Assembly: GCA_012841845.1 (NCBI GenBank)
Contig: DUTZ01000386.1
Span: forward strand, 1-5,010
DNA from: Actinomycetales bacterium
GTDB taxonomy: Bacteria > Actinomycetota > Actinomycetes > Mycobacteriales > Mycobacteriaceae
Length of the DNA: 5,010 bases
Reading direction: 5' to 3'
The translations under genes were made by a program, and so were the position numbers. Within the stretch, counting starts at the first letter, position 1. Every line of letters starts with the position of its first letter. The notes beneath the pieces were generated by a model. The model had not been told where the DNA came from. It was given only the letters and a program-made list of their open reading frames with translations, and did not search any database. This document shows positions 1-4,700 of the stretch, one piece after another.

Positions 1-106
1 CCGCGGGGGCGGCGGTGACGCCGACGGTGGTGGCGCCGACGGCGGCCACGAGGGCGGCGACGACCACGGTGAGGGCACGTCGGGGGTGCCTGCGGGGCGG
101 GAGCAT
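1..106 (-). CDS. Exported protein, N-terminal signal-peptide fragment (runs off left edge)
   Basis: Reading leftward from the ATG at 104-106, the frame stays open for 35 codons to the window edge. The peptide has a basic n-region (MLPPRRHPRR), a hydrophobic Ala/Val stretch of about 20 residues and an Ala/Pro-rich end (TAAPA) that could precede a signal-peptidase I site. This is the architecture of a Sec signal peptide. The arginines are not followed by a Tat-type FLK motif, so Tat export is less likely. The mature protein lies outside the window, so its function cannot be named. It begins 44 bp after the hydrolase stop codon on the same strand, so co-transcription is possible. There is no clear purine-rich ribosome site. 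A TACCCT hexamer (114-119, minus strand) ends 7 nt before the ATG, which would suit leaderless transcription from its own promoter. Confidence 0.6.
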   Translation of the reverse strand, partial: MLPPRRHPRRALTVVVAALVAAVGATTVGVTAAPA

Positions 107-113
107 GGCGCAG

Positions 114-119
114 AGGGTA
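114..119 (-). promoter_or_regulatory. Possible -10 element for a leaderless transcript of the left-edge exported protein
   Basis: On the minus strand the hexamer TACCCT fits the actinobacterial TAnnnT -10 pattern. It ends 7 nt before the ATG, so the predicted start point coincides with the start codon. No convincing -35 hexamer is seen about 17 nt upstream, and the usual AGGAG-type ribosome site is absent. The call rests on spacing alone. Confidence 0.3.
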
Positions 120-150
120 GCCCCCCGCGGCCCCGCGTGGTGGCGCTACG

Positions 151-1221
151 TCAGGCGCTCTTGCGCAGGCAGCCGCGGATGAACGAGCCGATGTCGCGGA
201 GCGCGACCTTGGCCTCGGGGACCACCGGGTGGAACACCTGGAACACGTGGAACTGGTGCGGCCAGATCTGGAACTCGTGGCGCACGCCGTGCTCGGCAAA
301 GCGCTCGGCGAGCACCTCGATCCCGCCCCGGAAGATCTCCGCGCCGCCGCACTGGATGAGGAACGGCGGCCAGTCGGGGGAGGGCGTGAGGTGGACCGGC
401 GAGATGCGGGGGTCGCTGGGGTCCATGCCGGGGGCGTACTGCTGGCGGCTGAGCTCCACGAGCCCGATCGCGAGGAACGGGTCCTTGCGGGCGCGGTCGC
501 GCTCGGACATCTCGGTGATGTCCAGGTCCACCCAGGGGGAGAGCAGCACGGCGCCGGCCGGCATGGGCTGGCCGTCGGCCTCGAGCGCCGCGATGAGCTG
601 GAGGACGAGGTTACCGCCGGCGGAGTCGCCGCTCACCACGATGTTCTCGGGCTTGAAGCCCATGTCGAGCAGCCACAGCCAGCCGGCGATCACGTCGTCG
701 ATCGCGGCGGGGAAGGGGTTCTCCGGGGCGAGGCGGTAGTCGGGGAGGAAGACGGGCGTGCCGGCCTCGCTGGCCAGGCGGGACGCGAGCGCCTTGTGCG
801 ACCAGGGCGAGCCGAAGGTGAATCCGCCGCCGTGGAGGTGGTAGAGCACGGTGTCGGCGTCGAAGAAGCGCTTGCGGCCCACCCAGAGGCCGGGAACCGG
901 GCCGTCGGAGGACCAGTCGTTGGTGGTCTCGAGGGCCGCCGCGCGTCCGGCACCCGACGTGAGCGCGCGCAGGCGGCCGAGGGAGACGTCGCTCGCCGGC
1001 ATGAGGTCGAGCGCCGGGCGGAGGAACATCCGCAGGCCGCCGGCGATGGTGCGGGAGCGGAAGGTTCCGTGCTCGCCGGGGCCGTGGAAGACCGGGCCGC
1101 GCTCGGAGGGCCTGTCCGCCTCCAGGTCCGAGATCCGCTCGCCGTCCCGCGGCACCTTTCCGGTTCCCGTGGAATGGGGATGGAACGGGTCGTCGTGGGC
1201 AGGGGTGGAGCTTCGTGCCAT
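151..1221 (-). CDS. Alpha/beta-hydrolase, hormone-sensitive-lipase (HSL) type esterase
   Basis: A 356-residue serine hydrolase that should cleave carboxylic esters; the substrate cannot be inferred. The oxyanion-hole motif HGGG is at residues 130-133 within LYHLHGGGFTFGS. The family's DYRLAPENPFPAA signature is at 161-173. The nucleophile elbow GDSAGG is at 198-203, making Ser200 the nucleophile, and His325 in HQFHVF is the likely catalytic histidine. Where the family usually has an Asp in a DPLxD-like segment, this protein has GGAEIFRGG, so Glu295 is the best candidate acid. The first 60 or so residues are polar and low in complexity, and no signal peptide or membrane segment is seen, so it is probably cytoplasmic. 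The length is slightly above the usual 300-320 because of that N-terminal extension. The ATG at 1219-1221 is preceded by AGGA at 7 nt spacing, but a later start such as Met65 is not excluded. It is divergent from the CoA ligase, which suggests joint acid or ester metabolism. Confidence 0.9.
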   Translation of the reverse strand: MARSSTPAHDDPFHPHSTGTGKVPRDGERISDLEADRPSERGPVFHGPGEHGTFRSRTIAGGLRMFLRPALDLMPASDVSLGRLRALTSGAGRAAALETTNDWSSDGPVPGLWVGRKRFFDADTVLYHLHGGGFTFGSPWSHKALASRLASEAGTPVFLPDYRLAPENPFPAAIDDVIAGWLWLLDMGFKPENIVVSGDSAGGNLVLQLIAALEADGQPMPAGAVLLSPWVDLDITEMSERDRARKDPFLAIGLVELSRQQYAPGMDPSDPRISPVHLTPSPDWPPFLIQCGGAEIFRGGIEVLAERFAEHGVRHEFQIWPHQFHVFQVFHPVVPEAKVALRDIGSFIRGCLRKSA

Positions 1222-1227
1222 GGGTTG

Positions 1228-1233
1228 ATCCTA
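1228..1233 (-). promoter_or_regulatory. TAGGAT: ribosome-binding AGGA or leaderless -10 of the hydrolase gene
   Basis: On the minus strand TAGGAT lies just before the hydrolase ATG. Read as a ribosome site, AGGA (1229-1232) sits 7 nt from the ATG. Read as a -10 (TAnnnT), it ends 6 nt before the ATG, so the transcript would begin at or next to the start codon. The sequence cannot separate the two readings. The hexamer about 17 nt further upstream (CGACCC) is a weak -35. Confidence 0.35.
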
Positions 1234-1240
1234 GTGTTCC

Positions 1241-1259
1241 TCCCGACACGGGGTCGGGA
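1241..1259. repeat. Perfect 7-bp inverted repeat in the divergent intergenic region
   Basis: TCCCGAC (1241-1247) and GTCGGGA (1253-1259) are perfect reverse complements separated by 5 nt. The dyad lies 20 bp upstream of the hydrolase start. It could be a regulator-binding site or a hairpin in the leader of a hydrolase transcript. It has no T-run, so a terminator role is unlikely. Confidence 0.55.
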
Positions 1260-1273
1260 AAGTCCGGACCGCG

Positions 1274-1302
1274 CTGACAAGTGTCGAACAACACGGCATA
1301 AT
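1274..1302 (+). promoter_or_regulatory. SigA-like promoter of the acyl-CoA synthetase gene
   Basis: CTGACA (1274-1279, 5 of 6 matches to TTGACA) and CATAAT (1297-1302, 5 of 6 matches to TATAAT) are separated by exactly 17 bp. This is the best housekeeping-type promoter in the window. The predicted start point near 1309 gives a leader of about 43 nt that contains the ribosome site. A GACA-AG-TGTC dyad overlaps the -35 and a TGTGA-A-TCACA dyad covers the start point, both typical operator positions. Confidence 0.75.
1276..1285. promoter_or_regulatory. Operator candidate overlapping the -35
   Basis: GACA and TGTC are reverse complements around a 2-nt centre and overlap the -35 hexamer. A bound repressor would block polymerase. 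Arms of 4 bp are short enough to arise by chance, so the position is the main support. Confidence 0.3.
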
Positions 1303-1312
1303 GTGAATCACA
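1302..1312. promoter_or_regulatory. Operator candidate TGTGAATCACA at the predicted transcription start
   Basis: TGTGA and TCACA are perfect 5-bp reverse complements around a single base. The site begins at the last base of the -10 and spans the predicted +1, a classic repressor position. It does not match the KstR consensus (AACnnGTT core) of sterol regulons or the six-base spacing of CRP sites. The regulator is unknown. Confidence 0.45.
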
Positions 1313-1323
1313 CCACACCACAC
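1309..1323. repeat. Three tandem CACAC units in the leader of the CoA ligase gene
   Basis: CACAC occurs three times head to tail and the run continues into CC. It overlaps the right arm of the TGTGA/TCACA dyad and lies at the start of the predicted leader. It may be simple-sequence drift or an extended protein-binding site. Confidence 0.4.
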
Positions 1324-1340
1324 CGCATCCCCGCATGCCG

Positions 1341-1346
1341 AAAGGA
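1341..1346 (+). promoter_or_regulatory. Ribosome-binding site of the CoA ligase gene
   Basis: AAAGGA lies 5 nt before the ATG at 1352. It favours this start over the second in-frame ATG at residue 7 (position 1370). Confidence 0.75.
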
Positions 1347-1351
1347 CCCTG

Positions 1352-2971
1352 ATGAGCCCCAACCCCGACATGAACGAGGCAGACGTCTTCGAGGCGGTCG
1401 CCGACGCCGTGCCGGACAACCGCGCCGTGACGATCGACGGTGTGACGTACTCCTACCGGGAGTTCGACGAGGTGGCCAACCGGATGGGACACCTCCTGCA
1501 GGCCAACGGGGTCGAGCCGGGCAACCACGTGGCCCTGTTCATGCGCAACATCATCGAGCACCTGGCCTCGATGGTCGGGCTCATGAAGATCCGTGGTGTG
1601 GGCATCAACGTGAACTTCCGCTACACGGAGGACGAGCTGGCCTACCTGTTCGCCGACTCCGACGCGGTGGCCACCGTGGTCGAGGCCGAGTACGCGGACA
1701 AGGTGGCGGCCATCCTGCCCCGCTGCCCCGAGCTCAGGACCGTGCTCTGCGTGGGCCCCGCCACCGAGGCGCTCACCTCCGCCTGCGCCGAGCGCGGCGT
1801 CACCCTGGTCGACGTCGACGCCGAGCTGCCGAAGCAGTCCTCGGAGCGCGACTTCGGCCCCCGGTCGGGCGACGACACCTGGGTGGTCTACACCGGCGGC
1901 ACCACGGGCTTCCCCAAGGGCGTCGTGTGGCGGATGGCGGACTACTACTACGCGTGCCTCTCGGGCGGCAACCCCTACGGCGACCCGCACAACTCCCCCG
2001 AGGAGGTGGCCGCCAACTCGGGCAACGGCGCCTTCTTAAACGTCATGGTCTCCGCCCCGCTCATGCACGGCGCCGGCACCTTCACGCTGTTCACGTTCTT
2101 CAACCTGGGCGGCCACATCATCATGCAGCGCGACTTCGACCCCGTCGCGATCCTCAAGACGATCGAGGAGTACAAGGCCGGCATGCTCGTCTTTGTGGGC
2201 GACGGCATGGGCGTGCCGATCATCGACGCGATGGCAGAGAACTGGGACCAGATCGATGTGACGTCCCTGTTCGCGGTCGCCTCGGGTGGCGGCATCTGGT
2301 CCAAGGCCTCCCGCGACAAGCTGCGGTCGCTGCTCCCGGACGTCATCGTGCGCGACAACTTCGGCGCCTCCGAGTCGGGTAACGACGGCGAGCTCCAGAT
2401 GTCCGGGGAGGGCGAGGTCCGTCTCCCGGCGGGCCCGAAGGTCATGGTGGTGGACGACGACCACAACCCGATCGCCCCCGGCAGCGACGAGGTGGGCTTC
2501 CTCGTGCGCCGCGGCCACATCCCGCTCGGCTACTACGGCGACGAGGAGAAGACGGCCCGCACGTTCCCGATCATCGACGGCGAGCGGGTCTCGGTGCTCG
2601 GCGACATGGCCCGCGTGGACGAGGACGGCTCGATCGTCTTCCTCGGCCGCGGCTCCGGCTGCATCAACACCGGCGGCGAGAAGGTCTTCCCGGAGGAGGT
2701 CGAGCAGATCCTCAAGTCGCACCCGTCGGTCCTCGACGCGCTCGTGGCCGGCATGCCCGACCCGCGCTTCGGCCAGGCCGTGGCCGCGGTGGTCTCGCTC
2801 CGCGAGGGCGAGTCCGCCTCGGAGGAGGAGATCCAGGAGTTCGTGCGCGGCAAGCTCGCCAACTACAAGGTGCCCAAGCGCGTCGTCGAGGTGGAGCAGG
2901 TCAAGCGGTCCCCGGCCGGCAAGGCCGACTACCGCTGGGCCAAGGAGCAGGTGGCGCCCGCCGACGCCTGA
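1352..2971 (+). CDS. fadD: Acyl-CoA synthetase (FadD19-type, fatty/steroid acid CoA ligase)
   Basis: A 539-residue ATP-dependent ligase of the class I adenylate-forming family. It converts a carboxylic acid to an acyl-AMP and then to the CoA thioester that enters beta-oxidation. The P-loop YTGGTTGFPKG is at 180-190, the FGASESG motif at 337-343 and the LGDMARVDEDG motif at 416-426. The hinge and start of the mobile C-terminal domain is GRGSGCINTGGEKVFPEEVE (432-451), and the adenylation Lys is K524 in SPAGKADYRWAKEQ. The features NVNFRY, ERDFG-RS, TGGTTGFPKGV-WR, GRGS-IN-GGEKV and KRSPAGK-DYRWAKEQ closely resemble mycobacterial FadD19, which activates sterol side-chain acids. The exact paralogue is inferred from remembered sequence, and a medium- or long-chain fatty acid substrate remains possible. 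No other sterol gene is in the window. The protein is soluble, with no signal peptide. The gene has its own promoter and terminator and appears monocistronic. One TTA codon (residue 229) is out of keeping with its base composition. Confidence 0.93.
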   Translation: MSPNPDMNEADVFEAVADAVPDNRAVTIDGVTYSYREFDEVANRMGHLLQANGVEPGNHVALFMRNIIEHLASMVGLMKIRGVGINVNFRYTEDELAYLFADSDAVATVVEAEYADKVAAILPRCPELRTVLCVGPATEALTSACAERGVTLVDVDAELPKQSSERDFGPRSGDDTWVVYTGGTTGFPKGVVWRMADYYYACLSGGNPYGDPHNSPEEVAANSGNGAFLNVMVSAPLMHGAGTFTLFTFFNLGGHIIMQRDFDPVAILKTIEEYKAGMLVFVGDGMGVPIIDAMAENWDQIDVTSLFAVASGGGIWSKASRDKLRSLLPDVIVRDNFGASESGNDGELQMSGEGEVRLPAGPKVMVVDDDHNPIAPGSDEVGFLVRRGHIPLGYYGDEEKTARTFPIIDGERVSVLGDMARVDEDGSIVFLGRGSGCINTGGEKVFPEEVEQILKSHPSVLDALVAGMPDPRFGQAVAAVVSLREGESASEEEIQEFVRGKLANYKVPKRVVEVEQVKRSPAGKADYRWAKEQVAPADA

Positions 2972-2986
2972 TCCGGGCCGGAGACG

Positions 2987-3023
2987 AGGGGGCCGGGTGA
3001 TCTCGGTGATCGCCCGGCCCCCT
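2987..3023. terminator. Strong hairpin terminator, probably bidirectional
   Basis: The stem pairs GGGGGCCGGG (2988-2997) with CCCGGCCCCC (3013-3022). It continues inward through 2998-3002 and 3008-3012 with one G-T wobble, closing on a 5-nt loop, and outward by one A-T pair. It begins 15 bp after the CoA ligase stop. There is no real T-run on either side (TTCTCCTCC on plus), as is common in actinobacteria. The dyad also lies 57 bp beyond the stop of the convergent exported-protein gene, so it may end both transcripts. Confidence 0.8.
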
Positions 3024-3029
3024 TCTCCT

Positions 3030-3043
3030 CCGCCGGCCGGCGG
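3030..3043. repeat. 14-bp perfect GC palindrome between convergent genes
   Basis: CCGCCGGCCGGCGG is fully self-complementary with no loop. It follows the terminator and precedes the stop of the leftward gene. It may add to termination or be chance in a sequence built from G and C. Confidence 0.4.
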
Positions 3044-3080
3044 CGCGCCCCTCAACCCGCCGTCGGCCGGAGTCCGTGGG

Positions 3081-4391
3081 TCAGCCGATGGCGACGGGTG
3101 TGCCCGTCCCGGTCGGCTGGTAGTACTTCCACAACTCCGGGTGCCGCTCCGGCCAGTAGTCGCGGATCCACTCGGTCGGGTCGGTCGAGTGCTGCCACTT
3201 CGGTTCGATCGTCTGCCCCGACCGGCCCGGCAGGGCCTGCCCGCCGACGGTCACGACGACGAACCACGGGTCGGTGTCCACCCACCACGGGTACGTGACG
3301 CGGACCAGGCCCTCTTCGCGTGTCACGGTGTAATCCACGCCCTCGAGGCCCTCGACGATGATGCCCTCGGTGTTGGTCAGGTCCGGGTCGAGCGCGAACG
3401 GGGCGTCCGGGTCGTCGTCGAGCGCGAAGTCGATCGTGAGGTCCTCCCCGAGCGTCGACGTTGCCATGGACGTGCCGCGGTAGAGGACGCAGTCACCCGC
3501 GGTGATGTCGCCTTCGCCGCGCCCCTCGACCCAGGCGTTGCCGTACAGGACGCTGCTGTCGGAGTCGGGTGAATCGGTGCTCGTGACGTTGTAGCCGTAG
3601 ATCCCGAAGTCGGAGTAGTCCGTCACGACGGCCGCCGGGTCCGGGCCGTCCCCGTCCGGGTCGACCATGATGTTCGACCACGCGGGGTCGGTGTCGGGCC
3701 ACAGGCGGCTGGGCACGGTGGGGGCGGGGCCGTCGAAGGTGAACTCCGCGGAGACGGACCCGGACTGCTGGGCGCCGTCGGAGAAGGTGATGTTCAGGCC
3801 TCCGGCGTCGGGGGTCGCGTCGACGGCTCCCAACCCGGTCTCCGCGCTGTCGGTCACATAGGTGAAGTTGTCGGGCACCGGCGCATAGACGGTGAACCCG
3901 TCGACGACCGAGCCGGCGGTCGGGGACATGACCGTGGCCGTCATGAGCACGGTGTCTCCGGGTTCGACGTAGGCGCCGCCGCCCACCTCGTCGAACGAGA
4001 TCATCGCGAGGACCTTGCCCTCGGGCGGGTCACCCGGGTCGTGGTCGCCGCCGTCCCCGCCGTCGCCCAGGGCGTCGTCGGGTGTGGCCACGCAGGCCCC
4101 GTCGGCCGGCTCTCCCGGGTCGTTCGGGTCACCCGGGTCGCCCGGGTCACTGGGGCCGGTGGGTCCGCCCCGGCCGGAGGAGCCGAGGGACCCGAGCGAG
4201 CCGGAGGATCCGCTTCCGCCGTCACCGTCACCGCCGGCCGAACCGGAAGAGCCGAGCGAACCGGAGGACAGGGTGCCGGTGGTGCCGGAGTTGGAGGAAC
4301 TGCCGGACGAACCGGCCGCCGCCGCGGGGACTGCCGCGACGCTGAGGACGAGGGCGGACGCGAACGCGGCCGTCCGGAGGAGTGCAGACAT
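3081..4391 (-). CDS. Exported protein with Gly/Ser and DPG-repeat linker, function unknown
   Basis: A 436-residue protein I do not recognise. Residues 1-26 form a Sec signal peptide (short Arg-containing n-region, hydrophobic AFASALVLSVAAV, then an AAAA end). Residues 27-78 are almost only Gly, Ser, Leu, Thr and Asp, with repeated GSSGS/GSLGS units. Residues 76-98 are collagen-like, with repeated DPG triplets. A second Asp/Gly/Pro-rich stretch covers about 104-125. Residues 127-220 look like a beta-sandwich of the DUF11 or Ig-like kind (EPGDTVLMTATVMSPTAG, then PDNFTYV). The rest (about 225-436) is acidic and ends in a Trp/Tyr-rich segment (WIRDYWPERHPELWKYY). There are only two cysteines, C100 and C301, which could form a disulfide outside the cell. 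No LPxTG sorting motif or C-terminal membrane anchor is present, so it is probably secreted or loosely wall-bound. The start is supported by AGGAG at 4399-4403, 7 nt upstream. It converges on the CoA ligase and shares its terminator region. Confidence 0.85.
   Translation of the reverse strand: MSALLRTAAFASALVLSVAAVPAAAAGSSGSSSNSGTTGTLSSGSLGSSGSAGGDGDGGSGSSGSLGSLGSSGRGGPTGPSDPGDPGDPNDPGEPADGACVATPDDALGDGGDGGDHDPGDPPEGKVLAMISFDEVGGGAYVEPGDTVLMTATVMSPTAGSVVDGFTVYAPVPDNFTYVTDSAETGLGAVDATPDAGGLNITFSDGAQQSGSVSAEFTFDGPAPTVPSRLWPDTDPAWSNIMVDPDGDGPDPAAVVTDYSDFGIYGYNVTSTDSPDSDSSVLYGNAWVEGRGEGDITAGDCVLYRGTSMATSTLGEDLTIDFALDDDPDAPFALDPDLTNTEGIIVEGLEGVDYTVTREEGLVRVTYPWWVDTDPWFVVVTVGGQALPGRSGQTIEPKWQHSTDPTEWIRDYWPERHPELWKYYQPTGTGTPVAIG
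4116..4151 (-). repeat. Period-9 tandem repeat encoding the DPG linker
   Basis: On the plus strand CGGGTC recurs at 4116, 4125, 4134 and 4143, exactly 9 bp apart, with small variation in the three bases between. On the coding (minus) strand this gives the DPG/DPN triplets of the collagen-like linker. Such repeats can gain or lose units by slippage without breaking the frame. Confidence 0.75.
4171..4313 (-). repeat. Degenerate Gly/Ser-coding repeat of the exported protein
   Basis: Short units translating as GSSGS, GSLGS and LGSSGS recur through residues 27-73 of the exported protein. The DNA copies (for example GAGCCGAGCGA-like blocks) are imperfect. They encode a flexible linker between the signal peptide and the folded part. 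Confidence 0.6.
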
Positions 4392-4398
4392 GGGACTG

Positions 4399-4403
4399 CT
4401 CCT
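4399..4403 (-). promoter_or_regulatory. Ribosome-binding site of the exported-protein gene
   Basis: On the minus strand AGGAG lies 7 nt before the ATG at 4389-4391 and fixes this start. No convincing promoter pair is visible immediately upstream. Confidence 0.75.
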
Positions 4404-4489
4404 ATCTGGGGTGGTGCGGCGACCCGCCGGACCGGGGTCGCTCGGTGTACAAGGAGTACGCCCGCGCGCGCCGGTCCGATAGCGGGTGT

Positions 4490-4534
4490 ACTACGCAGTG
4501 CGGCCCCGCGGTACCCGAGTGCCGTATGCGTAGT
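4490..4534. repeat. 8-bp inverted repeat enclosing a small hairpin
   Basis: ACTACGCA (4490-4497) and TGCGTAGT (4527-4534) are perfect reverse complements 29 nt apart. Inside, CGGTAC (4509-4514) pairs with GTGCCG (4519-4524) across a 4-nt loop with one wobble. The nested arrangement could fold in a leader RNA of the exported-protein gene or mark paired binding sites. Confidence 0.5.
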
Positions 4535-4564
4535 GGCCGGTCGGGACCCGCTGACCTGCGGTGA

Positions 4565-4590
4565 CCGGATATGAGTAGTGCATTATCCGG
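4565..4590. promoter_or_regulatory. Inverted repeat CCGGATA-N12-TATCCGG, operator candidate
   Basis: CCGGATA (4565-4571) and TATCCGG (4584-4590) are perfect 7-bp reverse complements 12 nt apart. The symmetry extends inward as ATG (4571-4573) and CAT (4581-4583) if one base is bulged. It is unusually A/T-containing for this region and sits in the middle of a divergent intergenic space, as expected for a dimeric regulator site. Confidence 0.5.
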
Positions 4591-4690
4591 GCTACGTGGG
4601 ACGGCCCCCGGATCCGCGGCGGGGACGGGGAACCGGTGGGGAGGTCCGCGCGTTGGTGTGGTGCCCGGCCGGGGGGTCGGAACGACGACG

Positions 4691-4696
4691 AGGGGG
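4691..4696 (+). promoter_or_regulatory. Ribosome-binding site of the DUF4298-like gene
   Basis: AGGGGG, followed by ACCT, lies 4 nt before the ATG at 4701 and supports that start. Confidence 0.6.
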
Positions 4697-4700
4697 ACCT

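Larger units (their letters stand above)
4392..4700. other. 309-bp divergent intergenic region
   Basis: This region separates the leftward exported-protein gene from the rightward DUF4298-like gene and must hold both promoters. It has the ribosome sites at its two ends, two inverted repeats (4490-4534 and 4565-4590), a small hairpin (4509-4524) and a GGTGTAC direct repeat (4444-4450 and 4485-4491). No -35/-10 pair with good spacing stands out on either strand. The best -10-like hexamer is GATAAT on the minus strand (4582-4587), without a matching -35. Open frames crossing it have no coding character. Confidence 0.6.

Noticed and set aside
1270..1295. KstR or KstR2 operator, expected if the ligase were in a sterol regulon
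   Set aside because: The region has no AACnnGTT core. ACAAG at 1277-1281 resembles one KstR2 half-site, but the second half is absent.
611..1990. 459-residue minus-strand frame across the start of both divergent genes
   Set aside because: It covers the divergent promoter region and overlaps two genes with clear family motifs. Its composition (Arg, Val, His, Gly repeats) is that of an off-frame translation.
229..2382. 717-residue open frame on the plus strand spanning the hydrolase gene, the intergenic region and the CoA ligase
   Set aside because: It is antisense to the hydrolase and out of frame with the CoA ligase. Its product is low-complexity Arg/Gly/Ala/His-rich sequence with no domain, and it runs through the promoter region. 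Long false frames are common at this G+C content.
2036..3055. 339-residue minus-strand frame opposite the CoA ligase
   Set aside because: It lies opposite conserved ligase motifs and through the terminator hairpin, and it has no recognisable domain.
2286..3572. 428-residue plus-strand frame spanning the end of the ligase and the exported-protein gene
   Set aside because: It is an off-frame shadow rich in Arg/Ser/Ala that crosses the terminator and is antisense to a gene with a good signal peptide and ribosome site.
4041..4574. Plus-strand frames opposite the Gly/Ser and DPG linker
   Set aside because: They are complementary translations of the repeat DNA (Pro/Ser/Glu or Arg/Gly rich), with no ribosome site or family match.
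4582..4610. Promoter for the exported-protein gene using GATAAT as -10
   Set aside because: The hexamer 17 bp upstream is CGGGGG, not a -35, and the start would be almost 190 bp from the gene. It is kept only as a weak -10-like sequence within the intergenic entry.
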